DNA from: Isoptericola luteus
GTDB lineage: Bacteria; Actinomycetota; Actinomycetes; Actinomycetales; Cellulomonadaceae
Direction: 5' to 3'
Length of the DNA: 64,000 bases
Assembly: GCF_020297055.1 (NCBI RefSeq)
Contig: NZ_JAIXCQ010000007.1
Coordinates: forward strand, 62,001 to 126,000
How positions within the stretch are numbered: the first letter of the stretch is position 1; every line of letters starts with the position of its first letter. The position numbers and the translations under genes were made by a program. Below are positions 54,652 through 63,655 of the stretch, in pieces. The notes below the pieces were generated by a model that was not told where the DNA came from, searched no databases, and worked only from the letters and a program-made list of their open reading frames with translations.

Positions 54652-55347
54652 TCAGGCCGTGCGGAGGGGCGGGGTCGCCTCGATGCGGGCATCCAGCATC
54701 CGCACGGTGGCGTCGACGGTGGCGAGCGTCGAGGCATCGTGCGAGACCAGGAGCGTCGCGGCCGACGTCTCCCGGGCGAGACGGGTGATCAGCTCGACCA
54801 CCTGCGTACCGCGCTCGTGGTCGAGCGCGGACGTGGGCTCGTCCACGAGGAGCACCTCGGGACGGCCGACGAGGGCGCGGGCGATCGCGACGCGTTGCCG
54901 CTGACCGCCGGAGAGCTGTGCCGGGCGCCTGCCGGCGTGGTCGGCGACGCCCACGGCGTCCAGCAGCTCCATGGCCCGCTCGCGCGTGCTCGCGGGGCGC
55001 GCGCCCCGCAGGTGCGCGTGCAGCTCGAGCTGCTCGAGCGCGGTGAGGGAGCCCAGCAGCTGCGGGGACTGGAACACCATGCCGATGCGTTCGAGCCGCA
55101 CCCGAGTGGACCGGGCCACGGAGGTGTCGGGCGTGAACACGACGTCGTCTCCGATGGTGACCGTGCCGCGAGTGGGGCGGGTCAGCCCGGCCGCCACGGC
55201 CAGGAGGCTCGACTTGCCCGCCCCCGACGGGCCCAGCAGGGCGGTGGTCGTCCCCGCGGGGACGGTGAGGTCGACGTCGTCGACGGCGCGCAGGGTGGTG
55301 TCGCCGTCGGGGTAGACGAGGACGATGTGCTCCAGGTGCAGGTCCAT
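54652..55347 (-). CDS. ABC transporter ATP-binding protein (LolD/MacB type)
   Basis: 231 residues. Walker A LLGPSGAGKSSLL, Q-loop FQSPQLLGSLTALEQLEL, signature QLSGGQRQRVAIARAL, Walker B VLLVDEPTSALD, and H-loop VSHDAST. This subfamily pairs with FtsX-like permeases in export of lipids, peptides or haem (for example HrtA). ATG follows AAAGGAG-type spacing (CAAAGGAGAACCG). The permease gene is 41 nt upstream in the same operon. Confidence 0.93.
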   Translation of the reverse strand: MDLHLEHIVLVYPDGDTTLRAVDDVDLTVPAGTTTALLGPSGAGKSSLLAVAAGLTRPTRGTVTIGDDVVFTPDTSVARSTRVRLERIGMVFQSPQLLGSLTALEQLELHAHLRGARPASTRERAMELLDAVGVADHAGRRPAQLSGGQRQRVAIARALVGRPEVLLVDEPTSALDHERGTQVVELITRLARETSAATLLVSHDASTLATVDATVRMLDARIEATPPLRTA

Positions 55348-55388
55348 CGGTTCTCCTTTGCGGGTCAGCATCTCGGGGGGGAGCGAGG

Positions 55389-56495
55389 TCAGCGGGCGGC
55401 CAGCGCCGCATGAGGATCGATGCGCGTGATGCGGGCCACCGAGACGCCCGCACCCAGCAGGCCGAGCAGGATCAGTCCCGCCGCGGCCACGAGGGTGGTG
55501 GCGGCCGTGACGACGACGGGGACGGCGCTGGGCAGCAGGGCCGCAGCGGCCACCGAGAGCGCCGTGCCGGTCGCCACGCCACCGACGAGCAGCACCGCGG
55601 CCTGCCCGAGGGCGTCGCGCAGCAGGTAGCCGGTAGAACCGCCCAGCGCCTTGAGCACCGCGATGTCCCCGGAACGGCCGACGGTCCACACGGAGAAGAA
55701 CGCGCCCACCACGAGGGCCGAGATGACGAGCAGGAACACCTGCATGGTGGTCAGCGACGTGTTCTCCCCGGCGAAGGACGACACGGCCGACCGGGCGGCC
55801 GACGTCGTGACCGTCGTGGTGCCGAGCGCGTCGTCCGCCGCCGCGAGGTCGGCACCCGGGGACGTCGTCAGCGCGACGACGGTGGCGACCGGTGCCGCCT
55901 CCCGGTCGGCCCGACCGCGAGCGCCGACGTCCTGCCAGTCGTCCAGCGAGGTCCACACGACGGGTGTGTGGGAGAACGACTGGTCGGCATCGACGGTCGC
56001 GGCGACGGTGAGCTCGGCGCCGCCGAGTGTCACGCCGTCGCCCACCTGCGCGCCGAGGGCGGCGGCGGCCGCGGGGGTCAGCACGACCGTGCCCGGCTCG
56101 ACGTCCCCGGCCTCGCCGCGGTCGCCCAGGGCGACCAGGCCGGCGCCCGGGGCGACACCGAGCGCGGTGACCGACGCCGTGGTGCCGCCCGTCTCGGCCC
56201 GTGTGGTCGCCACCCCGAGCGGGTCGGCGGACTCGACCCCACGGACGCCGGCCCAGGCCCGCCACTGCTCGGCGACGACGCGTGAGGCGGTGAACTCCGG
56301 GCTGTCGTCCTCGGCCGGCATGGAGAACGCGAGGTGGTCGGCCGGCAGGTCCGTCACGGCCGACGTCGACTCCCTCGCCAGCCCCGCGGTCAGGGACGCC
56401 AGGAAGGTGACGAGAAAGGTGGTCAGCACGATCACCACGGACATCAGGACGAAGCGGCCTCGGGCTTGCTTCAGATCGCGCAGGGCGACGAACAC
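55389..56495 (-). CDS. FtsX-family ABC transporter permease
   Basis: 368 residues. N-terminal helix at about residues 17-37 (FVLMSVVIVLTTFLVTFLAS), a large extracytoplasmic domain (about 40-240), and three C-terminal helices (LLVISALVVGAFFSVW, AAVLLVGGVATG, AGLILLGLLGAGVSV), the classic MacB/FtsX topology. GGAGG six bases before GTG 56495 decides this start over GTG 56510, which overlaps the same ribosome site. Divergent from the two-component system, which likely controls it. Confidence 0.9.
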   Translation of the reverse strand: MFVALRDLKQARGRFVLMSVVIVLTTFLVTFLASLTAGLARESTSAVTDLPADHLAFSMPAEDDSPEFTASRVVAEQWRAWAGVRGVESADPLGVATTRAETGGTTASVTALGVAPGAGLVALGDRGEAGDVEPGTVVLTPAAAAALGAQVGDGVTLGGAELTVAATVDADQSFSHTPVVWTSLDDWQDVGARGRADREAAPVATVVALTTSPGADLAAADDALGTTTVTTSAARSAVSSFAGENTSLTTMQVFLLVISALVVGAFFSVWTVGRSGDIAVLKALGGSTGYLLRDALGQAAVLLVGGVATGTALSVAAAALLPSAVPVVVTAATTLVAAAGLILLGLLGAGVSVARITRIDPHAALAAR

Positions 56496-56653
56496 GGGGA
56501 ACCTCCACACACGTTGCTGGGACGTCCTCCAGCCTCCGGGCGAGCGGGCCCGCGGTCATCGTGGACAGGGGTGATCCCGCGGCGCCCCGGGGTGGTCCCG
56601 CCGATCAACCTTTCGGACGATGCGCGGACGCGGGGGCTGGCTACCGTGGACGG

Positions 56654-57904
56654 GTGACCCGTCACCCCCGGCCGTCGGCGACACGCGGCCTCATCCAGGG
56701 ACTGGACGCCCTGATCGCGGCCCTCCTCGTGGTCGCCGTCGTGCAGTCGCCGCCGGGCAGCGGCGGGCTCGTGGTTCTCGTCGCCGTGGTGTTCGGCGCA
56801 CTCTACGTCTGGGGCCGGACGGTCGTGCGGGTGCACGAACGGTCGGTGGACACCCCGCGTGGACGCTGGTGGCCCGATGCCGCGTGGATCGCCGCCCTCC
56901 TGGTGCCCTGGGCGGTGCTGCTGTGGCTGTCGCCCGCGGCGCTCTGGCTCGCCTTCCCGCTCATGCTCGTGCAGATGCACGTCCTCGGCCCCCACCGTGG
57001 CGTGGTCGCGGTTGCCGTCACCACGGTGCTCGCGATCGGTGAGGGCCTCGTGGTGCAGGCCGACGAGGGCTCCCCCTGGACGGGGTTCGTGCTCGGCCCG
57101 ATGCTCGGCGCGGCCGTCGCCGTCGGGGTGGTGCTCGGGATCGAGGCGTTCGTGCGCGAGTCGCAGACGCGCCAGCGCACCGTCGACGAGCTGACCCAGG
57201 TGCGCCAGCACCTCGCCCAGGCCGAGCGGGAACGGGCCGTCTCCGACGAACGGGCGCGGCTCGCGCGGGACATCCACGACACGCTCGCGCAGTCCCTGTC
57301 GGCGATCGAGCTGCTGCTCCGTACGGCGGACGACGCCGTCGGTACCGACGACCTCAGGGCGCGGACGCTGATCGGCCAGGCGCGTGGCGCCGCGCGGGAC
57401 GGCCTCGCCGAAGCGCGGCGCGTCGTGCAGGACCTCACCCCAGGCGACCTCGAGGCCACCACTCTCGTCGCGGCGCTGCACCGGGTGGCCGACCGCACCG
57501 CCACCACCTACAACGACACCGACGCGGGGCGGCGGAGGCCGTTGACCGTCTCGGTCAAGACGAGCGGCGCCACCCGCCCTCTGCCGGTGCCGCTGGAGAC
57601 CGCGCTGCTACGGATCGCTCAGTCGGCCCTCGCCAACGTCGCCGAGCACGCCGGCGCCGCCCGCGCGCAGGTGACGCTGACCTTCGACGACGACACGGTC
57701 ACGCTGGACGTCGTGGACGACGGCACGGGCTTCGACCCCGCCCGTGGCCGAGACGATCGGACGTCACGGCGCGGCTTCGGCCTCCCCGCCATCCGCTCGC
57801 GCTCCCACGATCTCGGTGGCTCCTTCGCGCTGGAGACCAGCCGCGACGGCGGCACCGCCGTCGCGGTCACCCTGCCCACGGGGGAGACGGGGGGCGCGCG
57901 ATGA
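56654..57904 (+). CDS. Sensor histidine kinase (NarL-type, HisKA_3)
   Basis: 416 residues. Four or five hydrophobic segments in the first 165 residues, no large extracellular loop, then a coiled segment (QTRQRTVDELTQVRQHLAQAERERAVSD) and HisKA_3 dimerisation helix RLARDIHDTLAQSLSAIELLL with the phospho-acceptor His. The ATPase domain has NVAEHAGAARAQVTLTF (N box), DDGTGFDP and RGFGLPAIRSR (G boxes). GTG 56654 is six bases after TACCGT (56642-56647). Overlaps its response regulator by 4 nt (ATGA). It probably senses envelope stress or a substrate of the adjacent exporter. Confidence 0.92.
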   Translation: MTRHPRPSATRGLIQGLDALIAALLVVAVVQSPPGSGGLVVLVAVVFGALYVWGRTVVRVHERSVDTPRGRWWPDAAWIAALLVPWAVLLWLSPAALWLAFPLMLVQMHVLGPHRGVVAVAVTTVLAIGEGLVVQADEGSPWTGFVLGPMLGAAVAVGVVLGIEAFVRESQTRQRTVDELTQVRQHLAQAERERAVSDERARLARDIHDTLAQSLSAIELLLRTADDAVGTDDLRARTLIGQARGAARDGLAEARRVVQDLTPGDLEATTLVAALHRVADRTATTYNDTDAGRRRPLTVSVKTSGATRPLPVPLETALLRIAQSALANVAEHAGAARAQVTLTFDDDTVTLDVVDDGTGFDPARGRDDRTSRRGFGLPAIRSRSHDLGGSFALETSRDGGTAVAVTLPTGETGGAR

Positions 57905-58521
57905 TCGACGTCGTCCTGGCCGACGACCACCCGGTGGTGCGCGCCGGGCTGCGCGCGGTCGTCGACACCCAGCCGGACATGCGGGTCGTGCACGAGACGT
58001 CGACCGCAGAGGACCTGCTCGCCTGGCTCGACGGTGGCGGCCGAGCCGACGTCATCCTGCTCGATCTCCGCTTCGGCGACGCCCGGATGGGCGGGGCCGC
58101 CGCGACCGGCGCCGTCGTGCGCCGGCACCGCACCCCGGTGCTCGTCGTCACCACCTACGGCACCGACGCGGACATCCTGGCTGCCATCGAGGCGGGCGCG
58201 ACCGGCTACCTGCTCAAGGACGCACCGACCGAGGAGCTCGCCCGCGCCGTGCGCTCTGCTGCTGCCGGTGAGGTCGCCCTCGGCGCCGACGTGCAACGCC
58301 GGCTCCTCAGCCGCCTGCGCACTCCGGCCGAGAACCTCAGCGGACGCGAGCTCGAGGTCCTGCGCCTGGTCGCGGCCGGCCGGTCGAACGACGCCATCGC
58401 CCGCGAGCTCTTCGTCTCCGTCGCGACCGTCAAGTCCCATCTGGCGCACATCAACACCAAGCTCGGCACCCAGTCACGCACCGAGGCTGCCGCCGTCGCC
58501 CGCGACCGGGGCATGCTCTGA
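57901..58521 (+). CDS. LuxR/NarL-family response regulator
   Basis: 206 residues. Receiver domain: DDHPVVRAGLRAVV, phospho-acceptor Asp in VILLDLRFGD, Thr/Lys in VVTTYG and GYLLKDAPTEEL. C-terminal LuxR HTH: LSGRELEVLRLVAAGRSNDAIARELFVSVATVKSHLAHINTKLG. Partner of the overlapping kinase gene; the divergent ABC operon is the natural target. GNNGG-type insertions are absent; it is otherwise standard. Confidence 0.94.
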   Translation: MIDVVLADDHPVVRAGLRAVVDTQPDMRVVHETSTAEDLLAWLDGGGRADVILLDLRFGDARMGGAAATGAVVRRHRTPVLVVTTYGTDADILAAIEAGATGYLLKDAPTEELARAVRSAAAGEVALGADVQRRLLSRLRTPAENLSGRELEVLRLVAAGRSNDAIARELFVSVATVKSHLAHINTKLGTQSRTEAAAVARDRGML

Positions 58522-58593
58522 CGCGCCGCGGCCCTGGAGGATGACGGGCCGGCCGCCCGGCGCCCGGCCCGGATCCTGCTTAGGGTCCTGACC

Positions 58594-59550
58594 ATGGAAC
58601 GACAGCGCCCACCCGCCGTGTGCGTCGTGGCACCGGAGCCGATGCTCACGATCGAGATCGAGACCGACCGGGCCGTGGGCGCGCCGGAGATCCACGTCCA
58701 CCCCGGCGGGCAGGGTCTCTGGGTGGCGACGATGGCCCGGGCCCTGGACGCGGACGTCGTCGTCTGCGGTCCGTTCGGGGGAGAGACCGGCGCCATCACG
58801 GCCCATCTGGCGCGGACCCGCGACCTCGCGCTGCGGGTCACGTGCCAGGGAGGGGGCGGCACGATGCTCCGGGACCGCCGCTCGAGCGACGACCCCGAGC
58901 TCGTGATGATGCCGTCGGCGCCGCTCGACCGCCACGCGCTCGACGACCTGTACGGCACGGCCCTGGTCGCCGCGCTCGAGTCCGACGTGTGCGTCCTGAC
59001 CGGCACGCAGCACGACATGGGGCTCCCGCCCGACTTCCTCGCGCGGCTCGCCCGCGACGTGACGGCCTCCGGGACGACCGTCGTGGCCGACCTGAGCGGC
59101 GAGCTCGCCGCTCAGGTCGGCAGGGAGGGGATCGCGGTGCTCAAGATGAGCCACGAGGAGCTGGTCGACTCCGGCGCCGCCGACGACGACTCGCTCGGCT
59201 CCCTGCGTCGCGCGGCGACGCGCTGGGTCGCCGACGGGCTCGGGTCGCTCGTCGTCTCGCGGGCGCAGGACCCGACGCTGCTGGTCACCGGCGAGGGGGC
59301 CTCGACGATCACGACGCCGTCGGTGTCCACCGTCGACCACCGAGGCGCGGGCGACTCGATGACGGCCGGCATCGCCGTCGGCCTCGCGCGGGGCCTGGAC
59401 CTCGGTGCGGCCGTGCGGCTGGGCGCGGCGGCAGGCGCCCTGAACGTGACCCGGCACGGGCTGGGCACCGGCCGGAGACAGGAGATCGAGAGCTTCGCCG
59501 AGCGGGTGACCCTCGAGGCGCTGGACCGGGGCACGACGGACGACGACTGA
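58594..59550 (+). CDS. PfkB family carbohydrate kinase
   Basis: 318 residues, ribokinase fold. HPGGQGLWVATMARALDADVVVCGPFGGETG near the N-terminus is the substrate GG motif; DHRGAGDSMTAGIAVGL near residue 250 has the GAGD anion hole and catalytic Asp. Sequence is closest to 1-phosphofructokinase/tagatose 6-phosphate kinase, but no PTS genes are adjacent, so the sugar is unknown. TAGGGT (58581-58586) is seven bases before ATG. SurE gene follows by 13 nt. Confidence 0.87.
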   Translation: MERQRPPAVCVVAPEPMLTIEIETDRAVGAPEIHVHPGGQGLWVATMARALDADVVVCGPFGGETGAITAHLARTRDLALRVTCQGGGGTMLRDRRSSDDPELVMMPSAPLDRHALDDLYGTALVAALESDVCVLTGTQHDMGLPPDFLARLARDVTASGTTVVADLSGELAAQVGREGIAVLKMSHEELVDSGAADDDSLGSLRRAATRWVADGLGSLVVSRAQDPTLLVTGEGASTITTPSVSTVDHRGAGDSMTAGIAVGLARGLDLGAAVRLGAAAGALNVTRHGLGTGRRQEIESFAERVTLEALDRGTTDDD

Positions 59551-59563
59551 GAGGAGCAGCACG

Positions 59564-60319
59564 ATGCTCGCACTGGTGACGAACGACGACGGGATCGACT
59601 CGCCCGGCCTCGGGGTGCTCGCGAGGTGCGCCCTCGCCCACGGCCTCGACGTCCTGGTCGCCGCGCCGCACGAGGAGTCCTCGGGCGCCTCGGCCGCCCT
59701 GCACGGCGCCCAGGAGGACGGGCGGCTGCTCGTGGAGGAGCGCCGCGGCCCGGGCGTGCCCGACGAGGCACGCTCCCTGGCGGTGGCGGCCGACCCGGCG
59801 CTCATCGCCTTCGTCTCCGCCTACGGGGCCTTCGGGGACGTGCCCGACGTGGTGCTCTCCGGCGTCAACCGGGGACCGAACGTGGGCAACGCCGTCCTGC
59901 ACTCGGGCACCGTCGGCGCGGCGCTCTCGGCGGCGGCGCTCGGCATGAGGTCCCTCGCGGTGTCGCTCGACGCGGAGGATCCCCGCCACTGGGAGACGGC
60001 GGAGCACGTGACCGGGCGGGTGCTCGACTGGGTGGTCGGCAGTCCGCCGCGCCGGCGGACGCTGAACGTCAACGTCCCCGACGTGCCCGTGACCGAGCTG
60101 CGGGGACTGCGCCGGGCGCCGCTCGCCACGTTCGGTGCCGTGCACGCGCGGGTCGCCCCGGCCGGTGACGGCGACCCTGCGCTGGTGATCCGGTACGAGG
60201 GCACCGAGTGGTCCACCGAGCCCGAGTCCGACGCCGGCCTTCTCGCCCAGGGCTGGGCGACCGCCTCCCTGCTGATCGCCCCGTACGCGGACGAGTCGGT
60301 CACGGTCCCGGGTTTCTGA
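59564..60319 (+). CDS. surE: 5'/3'-nucleotidase SurE
   Basis: 251 residues. LVTNDDGIDSPGL at the N-terminus (metal-binding Asp-Asp and Ser region), VLSGVNRGPNVGNAVLHSGTVGAALSAAALG, and NVNVPDV match SurE, a metal-dependent nucleoside monophosphatase of stationary-phase survival. GAGAGGAGCAGCACG precedes ATG. Operon with the PfkB gene, which would pair a sugar kinase with a nucleotidase. Confidence 0.92.
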   Translation: MLALVTNDDGIDSPGLGVLARCALAHGLDVLVAAPHEESSGASAALHGAQEDGRLLVEERRGPGVPDEARSLAVAADPALIAFVSAYGAFGDVPDVVLSGVNRGPNVGNAVLHSGTVGAALSAAALGMRSLAVSLDAEDPRHWETAEHVTGRVLDWVVGSPPRRRTLNVNVPDVPVTELRGLRRAPLATFGAVHARVAPAGDGDPALVIRYEGTEWSTEPESDAGLLAQGWATASLLIAPYADESVTVPGF

Positions 60320-60335
60320 GCGTCCCCGCGCGGGG

Positions 60336-60992
60336 TCAGCGCCGGCGCCCGGGCCCGCCGACCGCGAGCGACCGCAGGATCGTGACGGCGATCGTCCGCT
60401 CGCCGACGCCCTGGTCCTCGGCGGCGGTCCGCAGCAGGTCCCTCGCCTGAGCCTCCGTGCAGTCGTTCGTCTGGATGATCGCGCCCACGGCGCGTTCGAC
60501 CGCCACGGTGCCGCTCATCGCCTGGTAGAGGGACGCCGCGGCGTCCTCGAGGTCCGAGAACTCGAGCTGGAGACGGACTCCTGAGGCGATGAGCCGTGCG
60601 TAGGAGTCGCCGGCGCGCACCATCTTCTCCTCCCACGCGGCCGGGCTGCGCGAGTAGAGGTTCAGCGCGACGACGATCCCGGGGGTGACCCTCGCCGGCA
60701 GCGCGAGCGCCTTCACGAAGCCCTCCTTGATCGACTGCTCACGCCAGGCGAGCCACCTGTCGTCGTCCTCCACCGACGGGACGACCAGGATCGTGGCCGT
60801 CGTCATGGCCTCGACGCACGGGCCGGCGTCGGCCATCGCCTCGGCCTGGTCGCAGCGGGCGGCATCCGGGGTGCTGCTGCCCCCTCGCAGCGTGAGGCCG
60901 TGCTGGCGCATGGTGATGCTGGCCTCCACGTCGTCACCGAGGAGCCCGGCCGCTCGGGTCGCGTACTCGTGGAGATACCTCGAGATGACCAT
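60336..60992 (-). CDS. GAF and ANTAR domain-containing protein
   Basis: 218 residues. A GAF-like sensor (about 20-150; QAEAMADAGPCVEAMTTATILVV, VKALALPARV) and a C-terminal ANTAR domain (LEDAAASLYQAMSGTVAVERAVGAIIQTNDCTEAQARDLLRTAAEDQG), which binds paired RNA stem-loops to prevent transcription termination. ATG follows GGACGGAGCCC. Antitermination target unknown; the divergent gene next door is the nearest candidate. Confidence 0.9.
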   Translation of the reverse strand: MVISRYLHEYATRAAGLLGDDVEASITMRQHGLTLRGGSSTPDAARCDQAEAMADAGPCVEAMTTATILVVPSVEDDDRWLAWREQSIKEGFVKALALPARVTPGIVVALNLYSRSPAAWEEKMVRAGDSYARLIASGVRLQLEFSDLEDAAASLYQAMSGTVAVERAVGAIIQTNDCTEAQARDLLRTAAEDQGVGERTIAVTILRSLAVGGPGRRR

Positions 60993-61234
60993 GGGCTCCG
61001 TCCTGTGGCGACAGGCGCCACCGTGCGAGCCTCCCCGGTGGTGCTCCGCCGTGGTCGCCCGGTGGGGCGGCCTGGGCCACCCCGCTCTCTCACCGTACGC
61101 CCCGGCAGCGGCGGCTCGGTTGCGAGCAGCGTCCGACCTGGCACGGTGGAGATCCGGTCCAGCAGCGGGCCACCACGGCCGACGGGGTACGGCCCCGGCG
61201 GACCAGGCCGGAAGTCCGGCGTCTGGAGGAAACC

Positions 61235-61492
61235 ATGGCAACCGGAGAGACGGGATTCGACGACGTCACGTACGACCTCATCTCGGTCCAGTACCACGCG
61301 CTCAAGGGCGGCCACGACTACGGGCAGTACGTGCGCGACGCCCGTCACGCGGGCAAGGAGGAGATCGCGGCGTTCTTCGAGCAGGTGATGCAGCAGGACT
61401 CCGAGCGCGCGAAGCAGTGCCACCGCTTCCTCGGCGAGCTCGCACAGCACGGGACCTCGGCCACGTCGCCCCAGGGATCCTCTGCCGAGTGA
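61235..61492 (+). CDS. Small ferritin-like helical hypothetical protein
   Basis: 85 residues: DVTYDLISVQYHALKGGHDYGQYVRDARHAGKEEIAAFFEQVMQQDSERAKQCHRFLGEL. Two long helices with His, Glu and Gln spaced as in half a ferritin-like bundle; such short proteins recur in actinobacteria beside stress genes. GGAGGAAACC precedes ATG. Metal binding is conceivable but not shown. Confidence 0.78.
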   Translation: MATGETGFDDVTYDLISVQYHALKGGHDYGQYVRDARHAGKEEIAAFFEQVMQQDSERAKQCHRFLGELAQHGTSATSPQGSSAE

Positions 61493-61557
61493 GGCGCGCG
61501 GCTGCCCGCCCGGCGCTCCCGCGTGCGCTGACCAGGAGTGACGGGCACGATCGAAGG

Positions 61558-62052
61558 ATGGCCGGGCTGCGTGGTCTCGGGCGGGTGGTCGCCGGAGGTG
61601 TGGGCGGCGCCCTGGCGCTCGCCGCCCTCGGTGGGTGCGTCGCCAGCAGGCAGGAGCCGGGGCAGGCGACGGCGGCCGTGGCCGATGCCCTGGCCGAGGC
61701 CGGGTCGGCCGCGCAGACGACGCGGATCGCCGTGGAGCTGCTCTCCCGCGGGCGGCTGACGGGGCCGGTGGCCGACACGACGCTGCTCGACCAGCTGCGC
61801 GTGCTCGACGACGCGGACGCCGCACTGACCACCCTGGTGCCGCCGGACGCCGCGTCGTCGGCGCACCGTGCCGACGGCCTGGCCGCCGTCGGCGACGTGA
61901 CCGACGTGGTCGTCGCGGCACGCGAGTGGGTCGCCGTGCGCTCCGGGGGCGACCTGGGGGCCGGACCTGCCGGTGCCGGGGAGCTCCTGGACGACCTGGA
62001 CCAGGCGGCCGGGGCCGTGGACGAGGCCCTGGCCGCGGCGGGCGGACCATGA
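61558..62052 (+). CDS. Hypothetical lipoprotein
   Basis: 164 residues. A lipoprotein-like signal: MAGLRGLGRVVAGGVGGALALAALGGC, with Cys27 in LGGC. The mature part is Ala/Asp-rich and helical (ATAAVADALAEAGSAAQTTRIAVELL ... TLLDQLRVLDDADAALTTLVPPDAA). It looks like a small helical extracytoplasmic binding or scaffold protein. CACGAT six bases before ATG may be a leaderless -10. Stop overlaps the transporter start by 4 nt (ATGA), so the two act together. Confidence 0.78.
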   Translation: MAGLRGLGRVVAGGVGGALALAALGGCVASRQEPGQATAAVADALAEAGSAAQTTRIAVELLSRGRLTGPVADTTLLDQLRVLDDADAALTTLVPPDAASSAHRADGLAAVGDVTDVVVAAREWVAVRSGGDLGAGPAGAGELLDDLDQAAGAVDEALAAAGGP

Positions 62053-63278
62053 AGAAGGTCTTCGCCGCCGCCCTCGGCATCCTCACCGCGATCGGCGGGT
62101 TCGTCGACATCGGCGACCTGGTGACCAACGCGGTCGTCGGCTCCCGGTTCGGCATGTCGCTCGTGTGGGTCGTGGTGGTCGGCGTCGTGGGCATCTGCCT
62201 GTTCGCCAGCATGGCCGGCCGCGTGACGGCGGTGAGCGGCCGCGCGACGTTCGAGATCATCCGCGAGCGCCTGGGGCCCCGGGCGGCGGGTGCGAACCTC
62301 GTGGCGTCGTTCGCGATCAACCTGCTCACCCTCACCGCGGAGATCGGCGGCATCGCGCTGGCGCTGCACCTGGCCAGCAGCGTGGAGCCGCGCCTGTGGA
62401 TCCCGGTCGCGGGGCTCGCGGTGTGGCTCGTGCTGTGGCGGGTGAAGTTCCAGATCATGGAGAACGTGGCCGGGTTGATGGGCCTGCTGCTCGTCGGCTT
62501 CGCCGTCGCCCTGTTCCTGCTCGGCCCCGACTGGGGCGAGCTGCTGCGCCAGGCCGTGCCGCCGTCGCCGCCGGGGACCGAGCACCCGGCGAGCTACTGG
62601 TACTACGCGGTCGCCCTGTTCGGCGCGGCGATGACGCCGTACGAGGTGTTCTTCTTCTCGTCGGGTGCCGTCGAGGAGAGATGGACGGCCAAGGACCTGT
62701 CGACCAACCGGGTCAACGTGCTGGTCGGGTTCCCGCTGGGCGGCCTGCTGTCCGTGGCGATCGCCGCGTGCGCCGCTGTGGTGCTGCTGCCTGCGGGCAT
62801 CGAGGTCTCGTCGCTGTCGCAGATCGTGCTGCCGGTGGCGCAGGCGGGCGGGGTGCTGCTGCTCGCCCTCGTCATCGTCGGGATCGTGGCCGCCACGTTC
62901 GGCGCGGCGCTGGAGACGGCGCTGTCCAGCGGGTACACGGTGGCGCAGTACCTGGGCTGGTCCTGGGGGAAGTTCCGGCGACCGGCGCGCGCCGCGCGCT
63001 TCCACCTCACGATGATCGTGGCGCTGCTGCTGGGCGTCGGGATCCTCATGACCAGCGTGGACCCGATCGCCGTCACCGAGATGTCGGTGGTCTTCTCCGC
63101 CGTGGCGCTGCCGCTGACGTACGTGCCGATCCTCGTGGTGGCGAACGATCCCGAGTACATGGGCGAGCACGTCAACGGGCGGGTGGTGAACGCTCTGGGC
63201 ACGGTGTACCTGGTGATCGTCGTGGTGGCCGCGGTCGCCGCGATCCCCCTGATGATCGCGACGGGAGCAGGCTCATGA
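62049..63278 (+). CDS. Nramp-related transporter with atypical metal site
   Basis: 409 residues, 11 predicted helices. Nramp-like layout, but the first-helix DPGN motif reads DIGD (GGFVDIGDLVTNAVVG) and the sixth-helix MPH reads TPY (GAAMTPYEVFFFSSGAVEE), so the transition-metal-selecting Met is missing. Such Nramp-related proteins may carry other ions, for example Mg2+, or a non-metal solute. Start overlaps the lipoprotein stop, and its stop overlaps the PRC-barrel start. It lies in the same operon as the PRC-barrel pair. Confidence 0.82.
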   Translation: MKKVFAAALGILTAIGGFVDIGDLVTNAVVGSRFGMSLVWVVVVGVVGICLFASMAGRVTAVSGRATFEIIRERLGPRAAGANLVASFAINLLTLTAEIGGIALALHLASSVEPRLWIPVAGLAVWLVLWRVKFQIMENVAGLMGLLLVGFAVALFLLGPDWGELLRQAVPPSPPGTEHPASYWYYAVALFGAAMTPYEVFFFSSGAVEERWTAKDLSTNRVNVLVGFPLGGLLSVAIAACAAVVLLPAGIEVSSLSQIVLPVAQAGGVLLLALVIVGIVAATFGAALETALSSGYTVAQYLGWSWGKFRRPARAARFHLTMIVALLLGVGILMTSVDPIAVTEMSVVFSAVALPLTYVPILVVANDPEYMGEHVNGRVVNALGTVYLVIVVVAAVAAIPLMIATGAGS

Positions 63279-63655
63279 CCCACGGTCCACGCATCGTCGA
63301 CGCCCGGCTGCACCTGCTCAGCCGGCAGGTGCTCGACGTCGACGGCGAGCCCGTGAGCACCGTCGACGACCTGGAGCTCAGGGGGCCTGACGGCAGCGAG
63401 GCACGGGCCGGGCAGGAGGCGCACGTCGCGGCGATCCTGGTCGGACCGGCGCTCGTCACCCGGCTGTTCGGGGGGCGGGCCCCCACGTCGCGGATGCCCC
63501 GCATCGCGTGGGACGACGTCGGGCACCTCGGCACGGCGGTCGAGCTGGCGGTGTCCTCGGACGGGTTGGACGCCGACTGGGTCGAGCACTGGGTCCGCGA
63601 GCGGCTCGTCGAGCGCATCCCCGGCGGCCGGCACGACCCGGAGGGCGACCGATGA
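63275..63655 (+). CDS. PRC-barrel-like hypothetical protein
   Basis: 126 residues: HLLSRQVLDVDGEPVSTVDDLELRGPDG is a PRC-barrel strand pattern, then VAAILVGPALVTRLFGG, and a charged C-terminus (WVEHWVRERLVERIPGG). PRC-barrels bind other macromolecules or cofactors. ATG overlaps the transporter stop by 4 nt. Confidence 0.72.
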   Translation: MTHGPRIVDARLHLLSRQVLDVDGEPVSTVDDLELRGPDGSEARAGQEAHVAAILVGPALVTRLFGGRAPTSRMPRIAWDDVGHLGTAVELAVSSDGLDADWVEHWVRERLVERIPGGRHDPEGDR

